A DNA stretch of 64,000 bases from JBFWVR01 sp050246635 (GTDB taxonomy: Bacteria; Acidobacteriota; Vicinamibacteria; Vicinamibacterales; UBA2999), in assembly GCA_050246635.1 (NCBI GenBank), contig JBFWVR010000004.1, forward strand, positions 124,001 to 188,000. Direction: 5' to 3'. How positions within the stretch are numbered: the stretch's first letter is position 1; every line of letters starts with the position of its first letter. Positions 1-7,115 of the stretch are shown one piece after another. Position numbers and translations under genes: made by a program. The notes under the pieces are model-generated. The model saw nothing but the letters and a program-made list of their open reading frames with translations. It searched no databases and was not told the DNA's origin.

Positions 1-620
1 ATTTCGCTTACCTGTGTCTGGAGAACTCCGCCCTTCGCGTGGAGCCAGCCGACGGCGCGAGCGGAGTGGACAATCAGGCAGACCAGCTTGCGCAGATGCA
101 GAAGATCGCGCCCGGTCGCCGGCTCCGCGGCAATCTGGGGCGATGGGCGCAGGCGACCGCGTCGTTGCGTGGAGGAGTCCTGGTCAACGAGTTCGCGCAT
201 CCTGACGCCGGCAAGGTCTGGTCATTTGGCAGCTACAAGCAGCGCCTGACGGACGCGGCGCGGTGGACGGGCACGGCCAGGCTGCGACTGGAGAGTGGAT
301 CTGACGTCGTCACGTTCGACGCGACACGGCAGGCGGGCGAACTCTGGTTTGTCAGTGCGGCCGGCCCGGACGCTCGAGGGGGTGACCCGAAGCGTCTGGT
401 CCATGGAGCGATGCTGGCGCAGTTCCTGTCGAACGCGTCCGACATCCCGGTGCCGACCTGCGACGAGGCGACTGGGATGTTCGTCCCCCCAACGGACCTC
501 CCGTGCGACGCGACGGAGGTTGCGTCGATGACGGCAGTGGCGGCACGCACGATGCCGCCGCTCGTCGATCTCTGCTACTCCGCCTACTTCGACGGCAGAT
601 CCGGCAGCGGCGGCGAGTAG
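1..620 (+). CDS. C-terminal part of an unidentified protein, cut by the window edge
   Basis: The reading frame is open from the first bases of the window to a TAG at 618-620, so the true start lies upstream. A GTG at 39 is available but has no ribosome-binding site and the frame is already coding-like before it. About 205 residues are visible. They hold two cysteines close together near the C-terminus (VPTCDEATG and LPCDATE) and a third in VDLCYSAYFDG, but no domain I recognise. There is no membrane segment in the visible part. Function unknown. The next gene is convergent on the minus strand. Confidence 0.5.
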   Translation, partial: FAYLCLENSALRVEPADGASGVDNQADQLAQMQKIAPGRRLRGNLGRWAQATASLRGGVLVNEFAHPDAGKVWSFGSYKQRLTDAARWTGTARLRLESGSDVVTFDATRQAGELWFVSAAGPDARGGDPKRLVHGAMLAQFLSNASDIPVPTCDEATGMFVPPTDLPCDATEVASMTAVAARTMPPLVDLCYSAYFDGRSGSGGE

Positions 621-690
621 TTTCTTGACGGTCGCGGCGGCGTGGGATGTCTCCCCCGCGCCGCCGCTTTTTCTGCCGGCCGGCCCGCCC

Positions 691-1149
691 TCACAACACC
701 ACGATCGTCACGCCCGGATTCGCCGCGTCCACCCGGAACGCCCGCACGATCCCGAGCGCGCCCAGCCGGCGATGCACCGCCGCCTTGAGCCGGCCGCCAC
801 TCCGCCCGTGCACAATCCGCACCTCCATCGCATCGTCCAGCACCGCGGCGTCCAGGAAGGCATCCACCGCCTCGAGCGCCTGCTCCACCGTCAGGCCATG
901 CAGATCGATCTGCCGGCTGCCGCCCCTGTCGCGCGGTGAGCCGGAGCGGGGGAGCACAGGGGATTCCGCTGCCGCGGGACGACGCGCGGCCCGCCTGGGT
1001 TCCGCGTCCGCCGGTTGAAGCGCCGCCCCCGGCACCTCCATCGTCCGGCCCTTCAGCTCGACGAGACAGCGGCCGCCGTTCCGCACCGCCCGGACGAAGC
1101 CGGTGCCGATGCCGGGCAGGTGGACACGATCGCCGGGGTGCCAGGCCAC
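691..1149 (-). CDS. Smr (MutS2 C-terminal) domain protein
   Basis: About 152 residues. The C-terminal 75 residues form an Smr domain with the signature IDLHGLT and the later VHGRSGGRLK. Smr domains are DNA- or RNA-nicking endonuclease modules found at the end of MutS2 and as stand-alone proteins. The first 45 residues (HPGDRVHLPGIGTGFV onward) resemble the small beta domain that precedes Smr in MutS2, so this looks like a MutS2 tail without the ATPase. The GTG at 1149 is preceded by a purine-rich AGGGGAGG, though the spacing is short; the frame stays open upstream, so the start is uncertain. It is divergent from the rhodanese gene, and the two dyads at 1204-1252 lie in the shared upstream region. 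Confidence 0.7.
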   Translation of the reverse strand: MAWHPGDRVHLPGIGTGFVRAVRNGGRCLVELKGRTMEVPGAALQPADAEPRRAARRPAAAESPVLPRSGSPRDRGGSRQIDLHGLTVEQALEAVDAFLDAAVLDDAMEVRIVHGRSGGRLKAAVHRRLGALGIVRAFRVDAANPGVTIVVL

Positions 1150-1203
1150 GCCTCCCCTTGTACCACCACCGGCCCCTGGCCGGTCGGTGAGGCCGCCATT
1201 CTC

Positions 1204-1220
1204 TTGTTGACTGTCTACAA
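1204..1220. promoter_or_regulatory. Operator-like dyad 1 over the rhodanese -35
   Basis: A 17-bp dyad TTGTTGACTGTCTACAA of form TTGTnGACnGTCnACAA. It overlaps a -35-like TTGACT at 1207-1212. Its centre is 32 bp from that of a second copy, about three helical turns, so both could be bound on the same DNA face. The binding protein cannot be named from the sequence. Confidence 0.6.
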
Positions 1221-1234
1221 GAAGGCGGTAGTCT
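1207..1234 (+). promoter_or_regulatory. Candidate promoter of the rhodanese gene
   Basis: The -35 is TTGACT (1207-1212, five of six to consensus), followed by a 16-bp spacer and a -10 of TAGTCT (1229-1234, four of six). The predicted transcription start is near 1241, inside dyad 2. One dyad over the -35 and one over +1 is a classical repression layout. Confidence 0.5.
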
Positions 1235-1235
1235 G

Positions 1236-1252
1236 TTGTCGATTGTCTACAA
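1236..1252. promoter_or_regulatory. Operator-like dyad 2 at the rhodanese transcription start
   Basis: TTGTCGATTGTCTACAA, the same dyad as at 1204-1220 with one position off symmetry (GAT against GTC). It covers the predicted +1 of the rhodanese promoter and lies about 90 bp upstream of the Smr start, so it could act on either gene. Confidence 0.6.
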
Positions 1253-1304
1253 GAGCGCCTGCGCGGGGCCGCACTCGGGGGAGGGGGCCAGGCAGGGAGG
1301 CGCG

Positions 1305-2261
1305 ATGACGGAGCAGATTCGGTCGGCGGTGGCAGGCACGATGCGGGCGCGTGCACGGGCGGCCGCCTTCACGACCGCAGCCGTGCTCGGGTGGGCGGCG
1401 CTGGCGGGATGCAGCAGCGCCGCGGCGGAGGCCGGACGCGGCCCGATGCTGGTCTCGTCCGCCGAGCTCGCGACGGAACTGTCGCAGGGCACGCTCGTGC
1501 TCCACGTGCACGAGCGCGAGAACACGTACGAGGCCGGGCACATCCCCGGCGCGCGGTTCCTGCGCTACAGCAGCGTCGTGCGCGACGAGCCGGGAGACAT
1601 CGGCGCCGAGCTGCCGCCGGCGGCGGATCTCCAGCGCGCGTTCGAGGAGGCTGGCGTGCGAACGGACCGCCGGGTGGTCATCTATTCGACCAGCACGGTG
1701 TACGCGGCACGGGTCTTCTTCACCCTCGACGCGACGGGCCACCCCGACGTGGCCATCCTCGACGGCGGGCTGGCGGCCTGGAAGGCGGACGGCCATCCGG
1801 TGGACGCTGGACCAGACCCGACGCATGGGGGTGGGGCGTTCACGCCTGTCGTGAACGAACAACGGATGGCGACCGCCGACTGGATCCGCGAACGCCTCGG
1901 GTCCGGCAGGGTCGGGCTGGTGGACGTCCGGCCGGACGCGGAATACATGGGTGGCGCGGGTGACCGCGCGATGGGCTCACCCGGGCACCTTCCGGGAGCG
2001 CGGCAGCTCACCTGGAACAGCCTCGTGGGCCCGGATGGGCGGTTCCTGCCCCGGGAGCAGCTGGAACAGAAGCTCCAGGCCGCCGGGGCCGCCGCCGGCC
2101 GGCCCGTGGTGAGCTACTGCATGGTCGGCATGCGCGCCTCGGTCGTCTACTTCGTCGCGCGTTATCTCGGCTACGATGCCAGGCTCTACGACGGCTCGAT
2201 CCTCGACTGGGGCCGCAGAGGCTACCCGGTGGTGAAGGGCATGAATCCCGGGCAGGGATGA
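1305..2261 (+). CDS. Two-domain rhodanese (thiosulfate sulfurtransferase-like) lipoprotein
   Basis: 318 residues. A hydrophobic N-terminus ends in a lipobox LAGC with the lipidated cysteine at residue 36, so the protein is probably anchored in the periplasm. Two rhodanese domains follow. The first (about 45-160) has no cysteine at its active-site loop (IYSTSTVYA). The second (about 175-310) has the loop CMVGMR with catalytic C272. An inactive first and active second domain is the usual pattern of TST/SseA enzymes, which move sulfane sulfur from thiosulfate or 3-mercaptopyruvate to an acceptor such as cyanide or a thiol. The ATG at 1305 is preceded by AGGGAGG (1294-1300); the longer frame upstream has no such site. 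Confidence 0.85.
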   Translation: MTEQIRSAVAGTMRARARAAAFTTAAVLGWAALAGCSSAAAEAGRGPMLVSSAELATELSQGTLVLHVHERENTYEAGHIPGARFLRYSSVVRDEPGDIGAELPPAADLQRAFEEAGVRTDRRVVIYSTSTVYAARVFFTLDATGHPDVAILDGGLAAWKADGHPVDAGPDPTHGGGAFTPVVNEQRMATADWIRERLGSGRVGLVDVRPDAEYMGGAGDRAMGSPGHLPGARQLTWNSLVGPDGRFLPREQLEQKLQAAGAAAGRPVVSYCMVGMRASVVYFVARYLGYDARLYDGSILDWGRRGYPVVKGMNPGQG

Positions 2262-2502
2262 CGGAATCATCGGTGGCATCCAACCGAGATGCACAGATGA
2301 CGCATGAGATGCACAGATGTCGCTGGTTCAGTGGGGCCGGAGTTGGGCTCGGAACGCCCCGTTGCGAGGGTGCCATGCTGGGACCCCGCTGCTGAACGGC
2401 AGAGACATCACCAGACAGGTCATTAGATAGATCACCAGATAGATCCGCCGATCTGCACATTGACACGTCAGATCGTCAGATCGCCGATCAAGAGATCACC
2501 AG
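2262..2502. other. Intergenic stretch with degenerate short repeats
   Basis: 241 bases without a gene. Around 2286-2320 the motif GATGCACAGATG occurs twice. From 2400 to 2503 there are degenerate GATCACCAGAT and CAGATAGATC units, which run directly into the PadR ATG. No convincing ribosome-binding site or promoter is visible. Confidence 0.6.
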
Positions 2503-2835
2503 ATGGCGAAGCCCAGACTCGACCTGCTCCAGGGGACCCTGGACATGCTCATCCTCAAGACCCTCGCGCTCGGGCCCATGCACGGGTGGGGCATCTCGCA
2601 GCGGATCCAGCAGGTGTCGGAAGACGTGCTGTGCGTCAACCAGGGCTCGCTGTATCCGGCGCTCCAGCGCCTCGAGACCGCGGGTTGGATTGCCTCGGAG
2701 TGGGGCGCGTCCGAGAACAACCGGCAGGCGAAGTTCTATCGCCTCACGCGCACCGGACAGCGGCAGCTGCGTGACGAGACGGCCCAGTGGGAGCGCATGG
2801 CGGCCGCCGTCGGACGGATTCTCGCAACGGAATAG
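2503..2835 (+). CDS. PadR-family transcriptional regulator
   Basis: 110 residues, the usual length of short PadR proteins. The signature is LLQGTLDMLILKTLALGPMHGW, shown here only as the segment at residues 8-29, followed by the winged-helix wing in GSLYPALQRLE and a C-terminal helix for dimerisation. PadR proteins repress nearby genes in response to small molecules. In acidobacteria a PadR gene directly before an ADOP permease is very common, and the permease follows here after 50 bases, so it is the likely target. The start codon sits at the end of a GATCACCA-type repeat without a Shine-Dalgarno motif. Confidence 0.93.
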   Translation: MAKPRLDLLQGTLDMLILKTLALGPMHGWGISQRIQQVSEDVLCVNQGSLYPALQRLETAGWIASEWGASENNRQAKFYRLTRTGQRQLRDETAQWERMAAAVGRILATE

Positions 2836-2842
2836 CCGAGAC

Positions 2843-2877
2843 GGAAGGCGGAAGGCAGAAGGCAGAAGGCAGAAAAG
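2843..2877 (+). repeat. Tandem 7-bp array (GGAAGGC/AGAAGGC)
   Basis: Five heptamers in tandem: GGAAGGC twice, AGAAGGC twice, then AGAAAAG. The array fills the gap between padR and the permease and ends on its ribosome-binding site AAGAGG (2875-2880). The same heptamer on the other strand (TGCCTTC phase) makes up the array at 13201-13256. Confidence 0.8.
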
Positions 2878-2885
2878 AGGCCCCC

Positions 2886-5534
2886 ATGGCTCTGTGGAGA
2901 CGGCTGCGGGCGCTGCTGTTCGGCGCGACGATGGATCGGCAGATGAACGCCGAGGTGCGCTTCCACATCGACATGGAAGCGGAGAAGTACATCCGGCAGG
3001 GCATGTCGCCCGCCGAGGCCCGTACCCGGGCCCTGAGGAACTTCGGTCCCATGGAAAAGCACAAGGAAGAGGTTCGCGAGGCGCGCGGCGTCAGCTGGTT
3101 CGAAGAGCTCCTCGCCGACCTCCGCTACGGCACGCGCACCCTGCTCAAGAACCGCGGCTTCGCGTTGATGGCCATCCTGACGCTCGGTCTCGGGATCGGC
3201 GCGAACACCGCGATCTTCAGCGTCATCAACGGCGTGATGCTGAAGCCGCTGCCTTACGAGAACGGCGACCGCCTCGCCCTCATCCGCCAATCCGCTCCCA
3301 ACGTCAACCAGGACGATGTGGGTGTGTCGATCAAGGAGCTGTACGACTACCGGGATCAGCTGTCGAGCTTCTCGGAGCTGGTGGAGTTCCACCAGATGAG
3401 CTTCGACCTGCTGCGTCGCGGCGAACCCGACCGGGTGGCCACCGGTGTCGTCTCCCCGAACTTCTTCGACACGCTGGGTATCAAGCCCCTCATCGGCCGC
3501 ACCTTCGTCCCGGCGGACGACGTCGATGGCGCCGATGCCGTGCTCGTGCTCGGCTACTCCTACTGGCAGTCGCGCTTCGGCGGCGACCCGAACATCGTCG
3601 GCCAGGTGTTCGAGATGAACGACCGGCCCCACACAGTGATCGGCGTGCTGCCGGAAGTCCCGCACTACCCGAACGAGGTCGACGTCTACATGCCGACGAA
3701 GGCGTGCCCCTTCCGGGCCGCCGCTGAACGCCGGATCGAGCAGAACCGCCGCGCCTTCTCGATCCTGCAGGTGTTCGGCCTGCTGCGTGACGACGTGCCG
3801 GAGCGGTCGGCGGCCACCGAGGTGGAGACGGTCGCGCAGCGCTTCGCGACCGACCACCCGGAGGTCTACCGCCCCGACAGCGGCTTCCGGGCGCGGACGT
3901 CCGGCGTGCTGGACGCCCTGACCACCAACGCGCGCCCGATGCTCCTGATCCTGCTCGGGACGACCGGCCTCATCCTGCTCATTGCCTGCGCGAACGTCGC
4001 CAACCTGACGATTGCGCGCATGTTGCGCCGCGACCGCGAGTTGGCGATGCGCACGGCCCTCGGCGCCGGGCGTGCGCGGCTCTTGCGACAGCTCCTGACC
4101 GAGAGCACGCTCGTCGCGCTCATCGGCGGCGCCGTCGGCCTGGTCTTCGCGTGGTCGACCATCGACATGCTCACGACGTTCGTTGGGCGGTTCACGGCGC
4201 GTACGCACCAGATCGACATCGATCCCCAAGTGCTGTTCTTCGCGCTGGGCGTCTCGCTCGTGACCGGGCTGGTCTTCGGCACGTTGCCGGCGTTGTCGTC
4301 GCGGATGGACCTGGTGGGAGCCCTGAAGCAGAGCGGGCGTGGCGCCGGCGAGGCCACTGGACGGCGCCGTCTCCAGAGCGCGCTCATCGTCGCGCAGGTG
4401 GCGGTGTCCGTGATCCTGCTCGTCGGCGCCGGCCTGCTGCTCCTCAGCTTCTACCGCCTGCAGCAGGTCGACCCCGGCTATCGGGGCGACCGCGTCGTCT
4501 CGGCCGAGATCTTCGGCAACTTCTCGCGGTATCCGGATGGCGCCTCCCTGAAGCGGATGTACCAGAACGTGCTCGATCGTCTCGAGGGCGCGCCGGGCGT
4601 CGTCTCCGTGGCCATCACCAACGGCGTGCCGCTGGATGGCCTGCAGCCGGGACAGACGCCGTTCGAGATCGAGGGGCACGTCTACGACGATCCGTCGCTG
4701 GCCCCCACCGCCGACGTCCGCGTGGCGAGCCCGCAGTACTTCGACACCCTCGGCATTCCGCTCCTCATGGGACGGGCGTTCACCGATCTCGACTACGACG
4801 AGGCCCCCCAGGTGGTCATGGTCAACCAGTCGATGACGCGGTACTGGGACGACCGCAATCCGATCGGCGCGTCGATCAAGGTCGGCAACAACGAGTGGGC
4901 CACCATTGTCGGGGTGGTCGGGGACGTGAAGGCATTCGGGCTCGACCGTGACGTCGAGGCGCAGATCTACGTGCCGTTGCGCCAGTCACAGGGACTGGGC
5001 GGCCGCGTGCTGTTGCGCATGGCGGGTGACCCGTCGGCGGCGTCCGGGCTGATTCGGGAGGCGGTACGCGCCGTCGACCCCGACATGCCCATCGAGAACC
5101 TGCGCACGCTGGACGAGGTGCGCGACACCGCGCTGGCGACGCCGCGCCTGACGGCGTCCCTGCTGGCCATCTTCGCCGCGCTGGCGCTGCTGGTGACGGT
5201 GACGGGCATCACCGGGGTCATCGCGACCTCCGTTGGCGAGCGCACGCAGGAGTTCGGCCTGCGGATGGCGCTCGGCGCGAGTCGCGACTCGGTGCTGGCG
5301 ATGGTGTTGCGACAGGGCCTCGTCCTCGTCGGCCTCGGCCTGGCGATTGGCATCGCCGCCTCGCTCGCCCTGGCGCGCGTGCTCCAGAGCTACCTCTACG
5401 CGACGGCGCCCACCGACCCCATCACCTTCGTCGGCGTGGCCGTCGCCTTCATTGCGGCCGGCACCCTGGCCTGCCTTGGCCCCGCCTGGCGGGCGACCAC
5501 CGTCGACCCCATGACCGCGCTCCGGGCGGATTGA
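2886..5534 (+). CDS. ADOP-type MacB/FtsX permease
   Basis: 882 residues. The N-terminal ~75 residues are the small soluble prefix domain found in PadR-linked permeases (MDRQMNAEVRFHIDME). Then comes the hallmark DLRYGTRTLLKNRGF and a first membrane helix (LGLGIGANTAIFSVING), a MacB-like periplasmic core, three FtsX helices around 365-500, a second periplasmic core and three more helices ending in VDPMTALRAD. This duplicated plan without its own ATPase defines the acidobacterial duplicated orphan permeases; it probably works with an ATPase encoded elsewhere in efflux or export of an unknown substrate. The ATG at 2886 follows AAGAGG by five bases; the frame is open upstream but overlaps padR. 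Confidence 0.93.
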   Translation: MALWRRLRALLFGATMDRQMNAEVRFHIDMEAEKYIRQGMSPAEARTRALRNFGPMEKHKEEVREARGVSWFEELLADLRYGTRTLLKNRGFALMAILTLGLGIGANTAIFSVINGVMLKPLPYENGDRLALIRQSAPNVNQDDVGVSIKELYDYRDQLSSFSELVEFHQMSFDLLRRGEPDRVATGVVSPNFFDTLGIKPLIGRTFVPADDVDGADAVLVLGYSYWQSRFGGDPNIVGQVFEMNDRPHTVIGVLPEVPHYPNEVDVYMPTKACPFRAAAERRIEQNRRAFSILQVFGLLRDDVPERSAATEVETVAQRFATDHPEVYRPDSGFRARTSGVLDALTTNARPMLLILLGTTGLILLIACANVANLTIARMLRRDRELAMRTALGAGRARLLRQLLTESTLVALIGGAVGLVFAWSTIDMLTTFVGRFTARTHQIDIDPQVLFFALGVSLVTGLVFGTLPALSSRMDLVGALKQSGRGAGEATGRRRLQSALIVAQVAVSVILLVGAGLLLLSFYRLQQVDPGYRGDRVVSAEIFGNFSRYPDGASLKRMYQNVLDRLEGAPGVVSVAITNGVPLDGLQPGQTPFEIEGHVYDDPSLAPTADVRVASPQYFDTLGIPLLMGRAFTDLDYDEAPQVVMVNQSMTRYWDDRNPIGASIKVGNNEWATIVGVVGDVKAFGLDRDVEAQIYVPLRQSQGLGGRVLLRMAGDPSAASGLIREAVRAVDPDMPIENLRTLDEVRDTALATPRLTASLLAIFAALALLVTVTGITGVIATSVGERTQEFGLRMALGASRDSVLAMVLRQGLVLVGLGLAIGIAASLALARVLQSYLYATAPTDPITFVGVAVAFIAAGTLACLGPAWRATTVDPMTALRAD

Positions 5535-5547
5535 CCCAGCGACGAAG

Positions 5548-5604
5548 AAGGGGTCAGCCCCCTTTTTCGCCCGGCGACCAGAAAAAGGGGGGCTGACCCC
5601 CTTT
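5548..5604. terminator. Paired GGGGTCAGCCCCC repeats forming a long hairpin
   Basis: Two inverted copies (5548-5568 and 5581-5603) of the AAGGGGTCAGCCCCCTTTTTC element can pair into a stem of roughly 20 bp with a 12-base loop; each copy is also palindromic by itself. It lies between the convergent permease and dipeptidase genes, where a two-way terminator is expected, and has T runs. It also belongs to the GGGGTCTGACCCC repeat family. Confidence 0.6.
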
Positions 5605-5631
5605 CCGCCCGGGGTCGCCGAGGCCCTTGAG

Positions 5632-5658
5632 GCGCTTCGTGATCTTCGTGAGCTTCGT
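5632..5658 (+). repeat. Tandem 9-bp array (nnnCTTCGT), 3 units
   Basis: Units GCGCTTCGT, GATCTTCGT and GAGCTTCGT, followed by GGCTGGTTGTC. That right-hand end recurs after other copies of this family. Confidence 0.75.
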
Positions 5659-5678
5659 GGCTGGTTGTCTTTGTGGGC

Positions 5679-6848
5679 TTATCTTCTGTCCAGCGTCTCG
5701 ATTGTCGCCGTCGACGGACCCCGTTCGCCGTGCATCTCGGCTGACACCCTTTCAGCCGCGCGCATGATCCGCAGGACGTTGCCGCTCGCGATCTTCCTGA
5801 CGTCCGCATCCGAGTAACCCCGCCGGAGCAGTTCGGCGATCAGTGCGGGATAGGTCGACACGTCCTCCAGCCCCTGGACGACGCTGGTGATGCCGTCGAA
5901 GTCGCCGCCGAACCCGATGTGGTCGATGCCGGCGACGTCGCGGATGTGGTCGATGTGGTCCGCCACCTGCGACAGCGTGGCGCGCGGCGGGTTCGGCCGG
6001 TCGCCGTGGTCCGCCACGGCCTGCGAGATGAAGCCCGGCACGAACGTGACCATCACGACGCCGCCATTCGCCGGCAGCATCTGCAGCACCTCGTCCGGCA
6101 CGTTCCGCGGCACGTCACAGATCGCGCGCGCGGACGAGTGCGAGAAGATGACGGGGGCGCGGGTCACGCGGAGCGCGTCCCGCATGGTGTCCGGCGAGAC
6201 ATGGCTCAGGTCCACGAGCATGCCGAGCCAGTTCATCTCGCGCACCACCTCCTCGCCGAACGCCGTGAGGCCGCCGTGCGCGGGCGTGTCGGTGGCCGAG
6301 TCGGCCCACGGCACGTTCGCCGAGTGGGTGAGCGTCATGTAGCCTGCGCCGAGGTCGTGCAGCATGCGCAGCACGGCGAGCGAGTTGTCGATCGAGTGGC
6401 CGCCCTCGACGCCAATCATCGAGGCGACCCGTCCGGCGGCGAACGCACGCGCCACATCGTCGGCCGTGCGCGCGAGCGTGAACGTGTCGGGCCAGCGTCG
6501 CGCCATGCGGTGCACGACGTCGATCTGCTCGAGCGTGGCGGTGACCGCCCCCCGTCCCTGGAGCTCGGCCGGCACGTACACCGACCAGAACTGCCCGCCG
6601 ATGCCGCCGGCCTTCAGGCGCGGGATGTCCGTCATCAGCCGGGGGAACGATCCGGTGATGTCGGCGCTCCCGAAGTCACGCCCGGGATCGAGCTCCCGGA
6701 GCGCCCACGGGTAGTCGTTGTGCCCGTCGATCACCGGCGTGGATTGGACCAGGTCGCGCGCCCGCGCGAGCAGATCCGGCGTCTGGGCCGCGAGCGACAT
6801 CCAACTGCCAAGGGCCAGGACAGCCGACAGAAATGTAAGCCTGCGCAT
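5679..6848 (-). CDS. Secreted M19 membrane-type dipeptidase
   Basis: 389 residues with an N-terminal signal peptide ending near AAQTP (about residue 22). The M19 (renal dipeptidase) fold is shown by its zinc ligands: HND at H43/D45, E148 in GVEGGHS, H216 in DLSHVS and H237 in FSHSSAR, and the downstream GFGGDFDG. These enzymes hydrolyse dipeptides, including those with a D-residue at the C-terminal side, with a two-zinc centre; the protein would act in the periplasm or outside. The ATG at 6848 was chosen because it begins the signal peptide; the frame is open upstream through low-complexity repeat sequence. It is divergent from the amidohydrolase gene. Confidence 0.93.
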   Translation of the reverse strand: MRRLTFLSAVLALGSWMSLAAQTPDLLARARDLVQSTPVIDGHNDYPWALRELDPGRDFGSADITGSFPRLMTDIPRLKAGGIGGQFWSVYVPAELQGRGAVTATLEQIDVVHRMARRWPDTFTLARTADDVARAFAAGRVASMIGVEGGHSIDNSLAVLRMLHDLGAGYMTLTHSANVPWADSATDTPAHGGLTAFGEEVVREMNWLGMLVDLSHVSPDTMRDALRVTRAPVIFSHSSARAICDVPRNVPDEVLQMLPANGGVVMVTFVPGFISQAVADHGDRPNPPRATLSQVADHIDHIRDVAGIDHIGFGGDFDGITSVVQGLEDVSTYPALIAELLRRGYSDADVRKIASGNVLRIMRAAERVSAEMHGERGPSTATIETLDRR

Positions 6849-6904
6849 GCCGGTGAGGATACACCCGACGCCGAGCGCGAGAGCTGAGAGCCCCTGCCGA
6901 GCCG

Positions 6905-6960
6905 CCTCCGTGCCTCCGTGTCTCCGTGTCTCCGTGCCTCCGTGTTTCCGTGTCTCCGTG
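6905..6960 (+). repeat. Tandem 8-bp array (YYTCCGTG), 7 units
   Basis: Seven perfect-length octamers: CCTCCGTG, CCTCCGTG, TCTCCGTG, TCTCCGTG, CCTCCGTG, TTTCCGTG, TCTCCGTG. It lies in the 267-bp divergent gap (6849-7115) between the dipeptidase and amidohydrolase genes, 57 bases upstream of the dipeptidase start. Confidence 0.9.
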
Positions 6961-7041
6961 GCGGCATTTCTCCAACCATGGCTCCAGCATGCACCGCGCA
7001 GATGGATGCAAGTCGCTGACGCCCCGTGGCGCATTGCCGCG

Positions 7042-7047
7042 TATAAT
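7042..7047 (+). promoter_or_regulatory. -10 element TATAAT upstream of the amidohydrolase
   Basis: A perfect TATAAT (7042-7047) 69 bases before the amidohydrolase ATG. No good -35 is visible at 16-18 bp. A leader of about 60 bases would carry AAGGAGG at 7104-7110. Confidence 0.45.
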
Positions 7048-7115
7048 CCGCCGTCTGGTGGCCCGGGTCCCGCAGTGGCGCCCCGGCTCTCGTGTCCTGC
7101 CTGAAGGAGGCGTGT

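Noticed and set aside
1490..1800. First rhodanese domain lacking its cysteine read as a damaged gene
   Set aside because: Two-domain sulfurtransferases normally have an inactive first domain; the second has the intact CMVGMR loop.
2736..4679. Long minus-strand reading frame opposite the ADOP permease
   Set aside because: It has biased, arginine/histidine/glutamate-rich low-complexity translation and lies fully antisense to a clear permease. Long antisense frames are expected at high GC.
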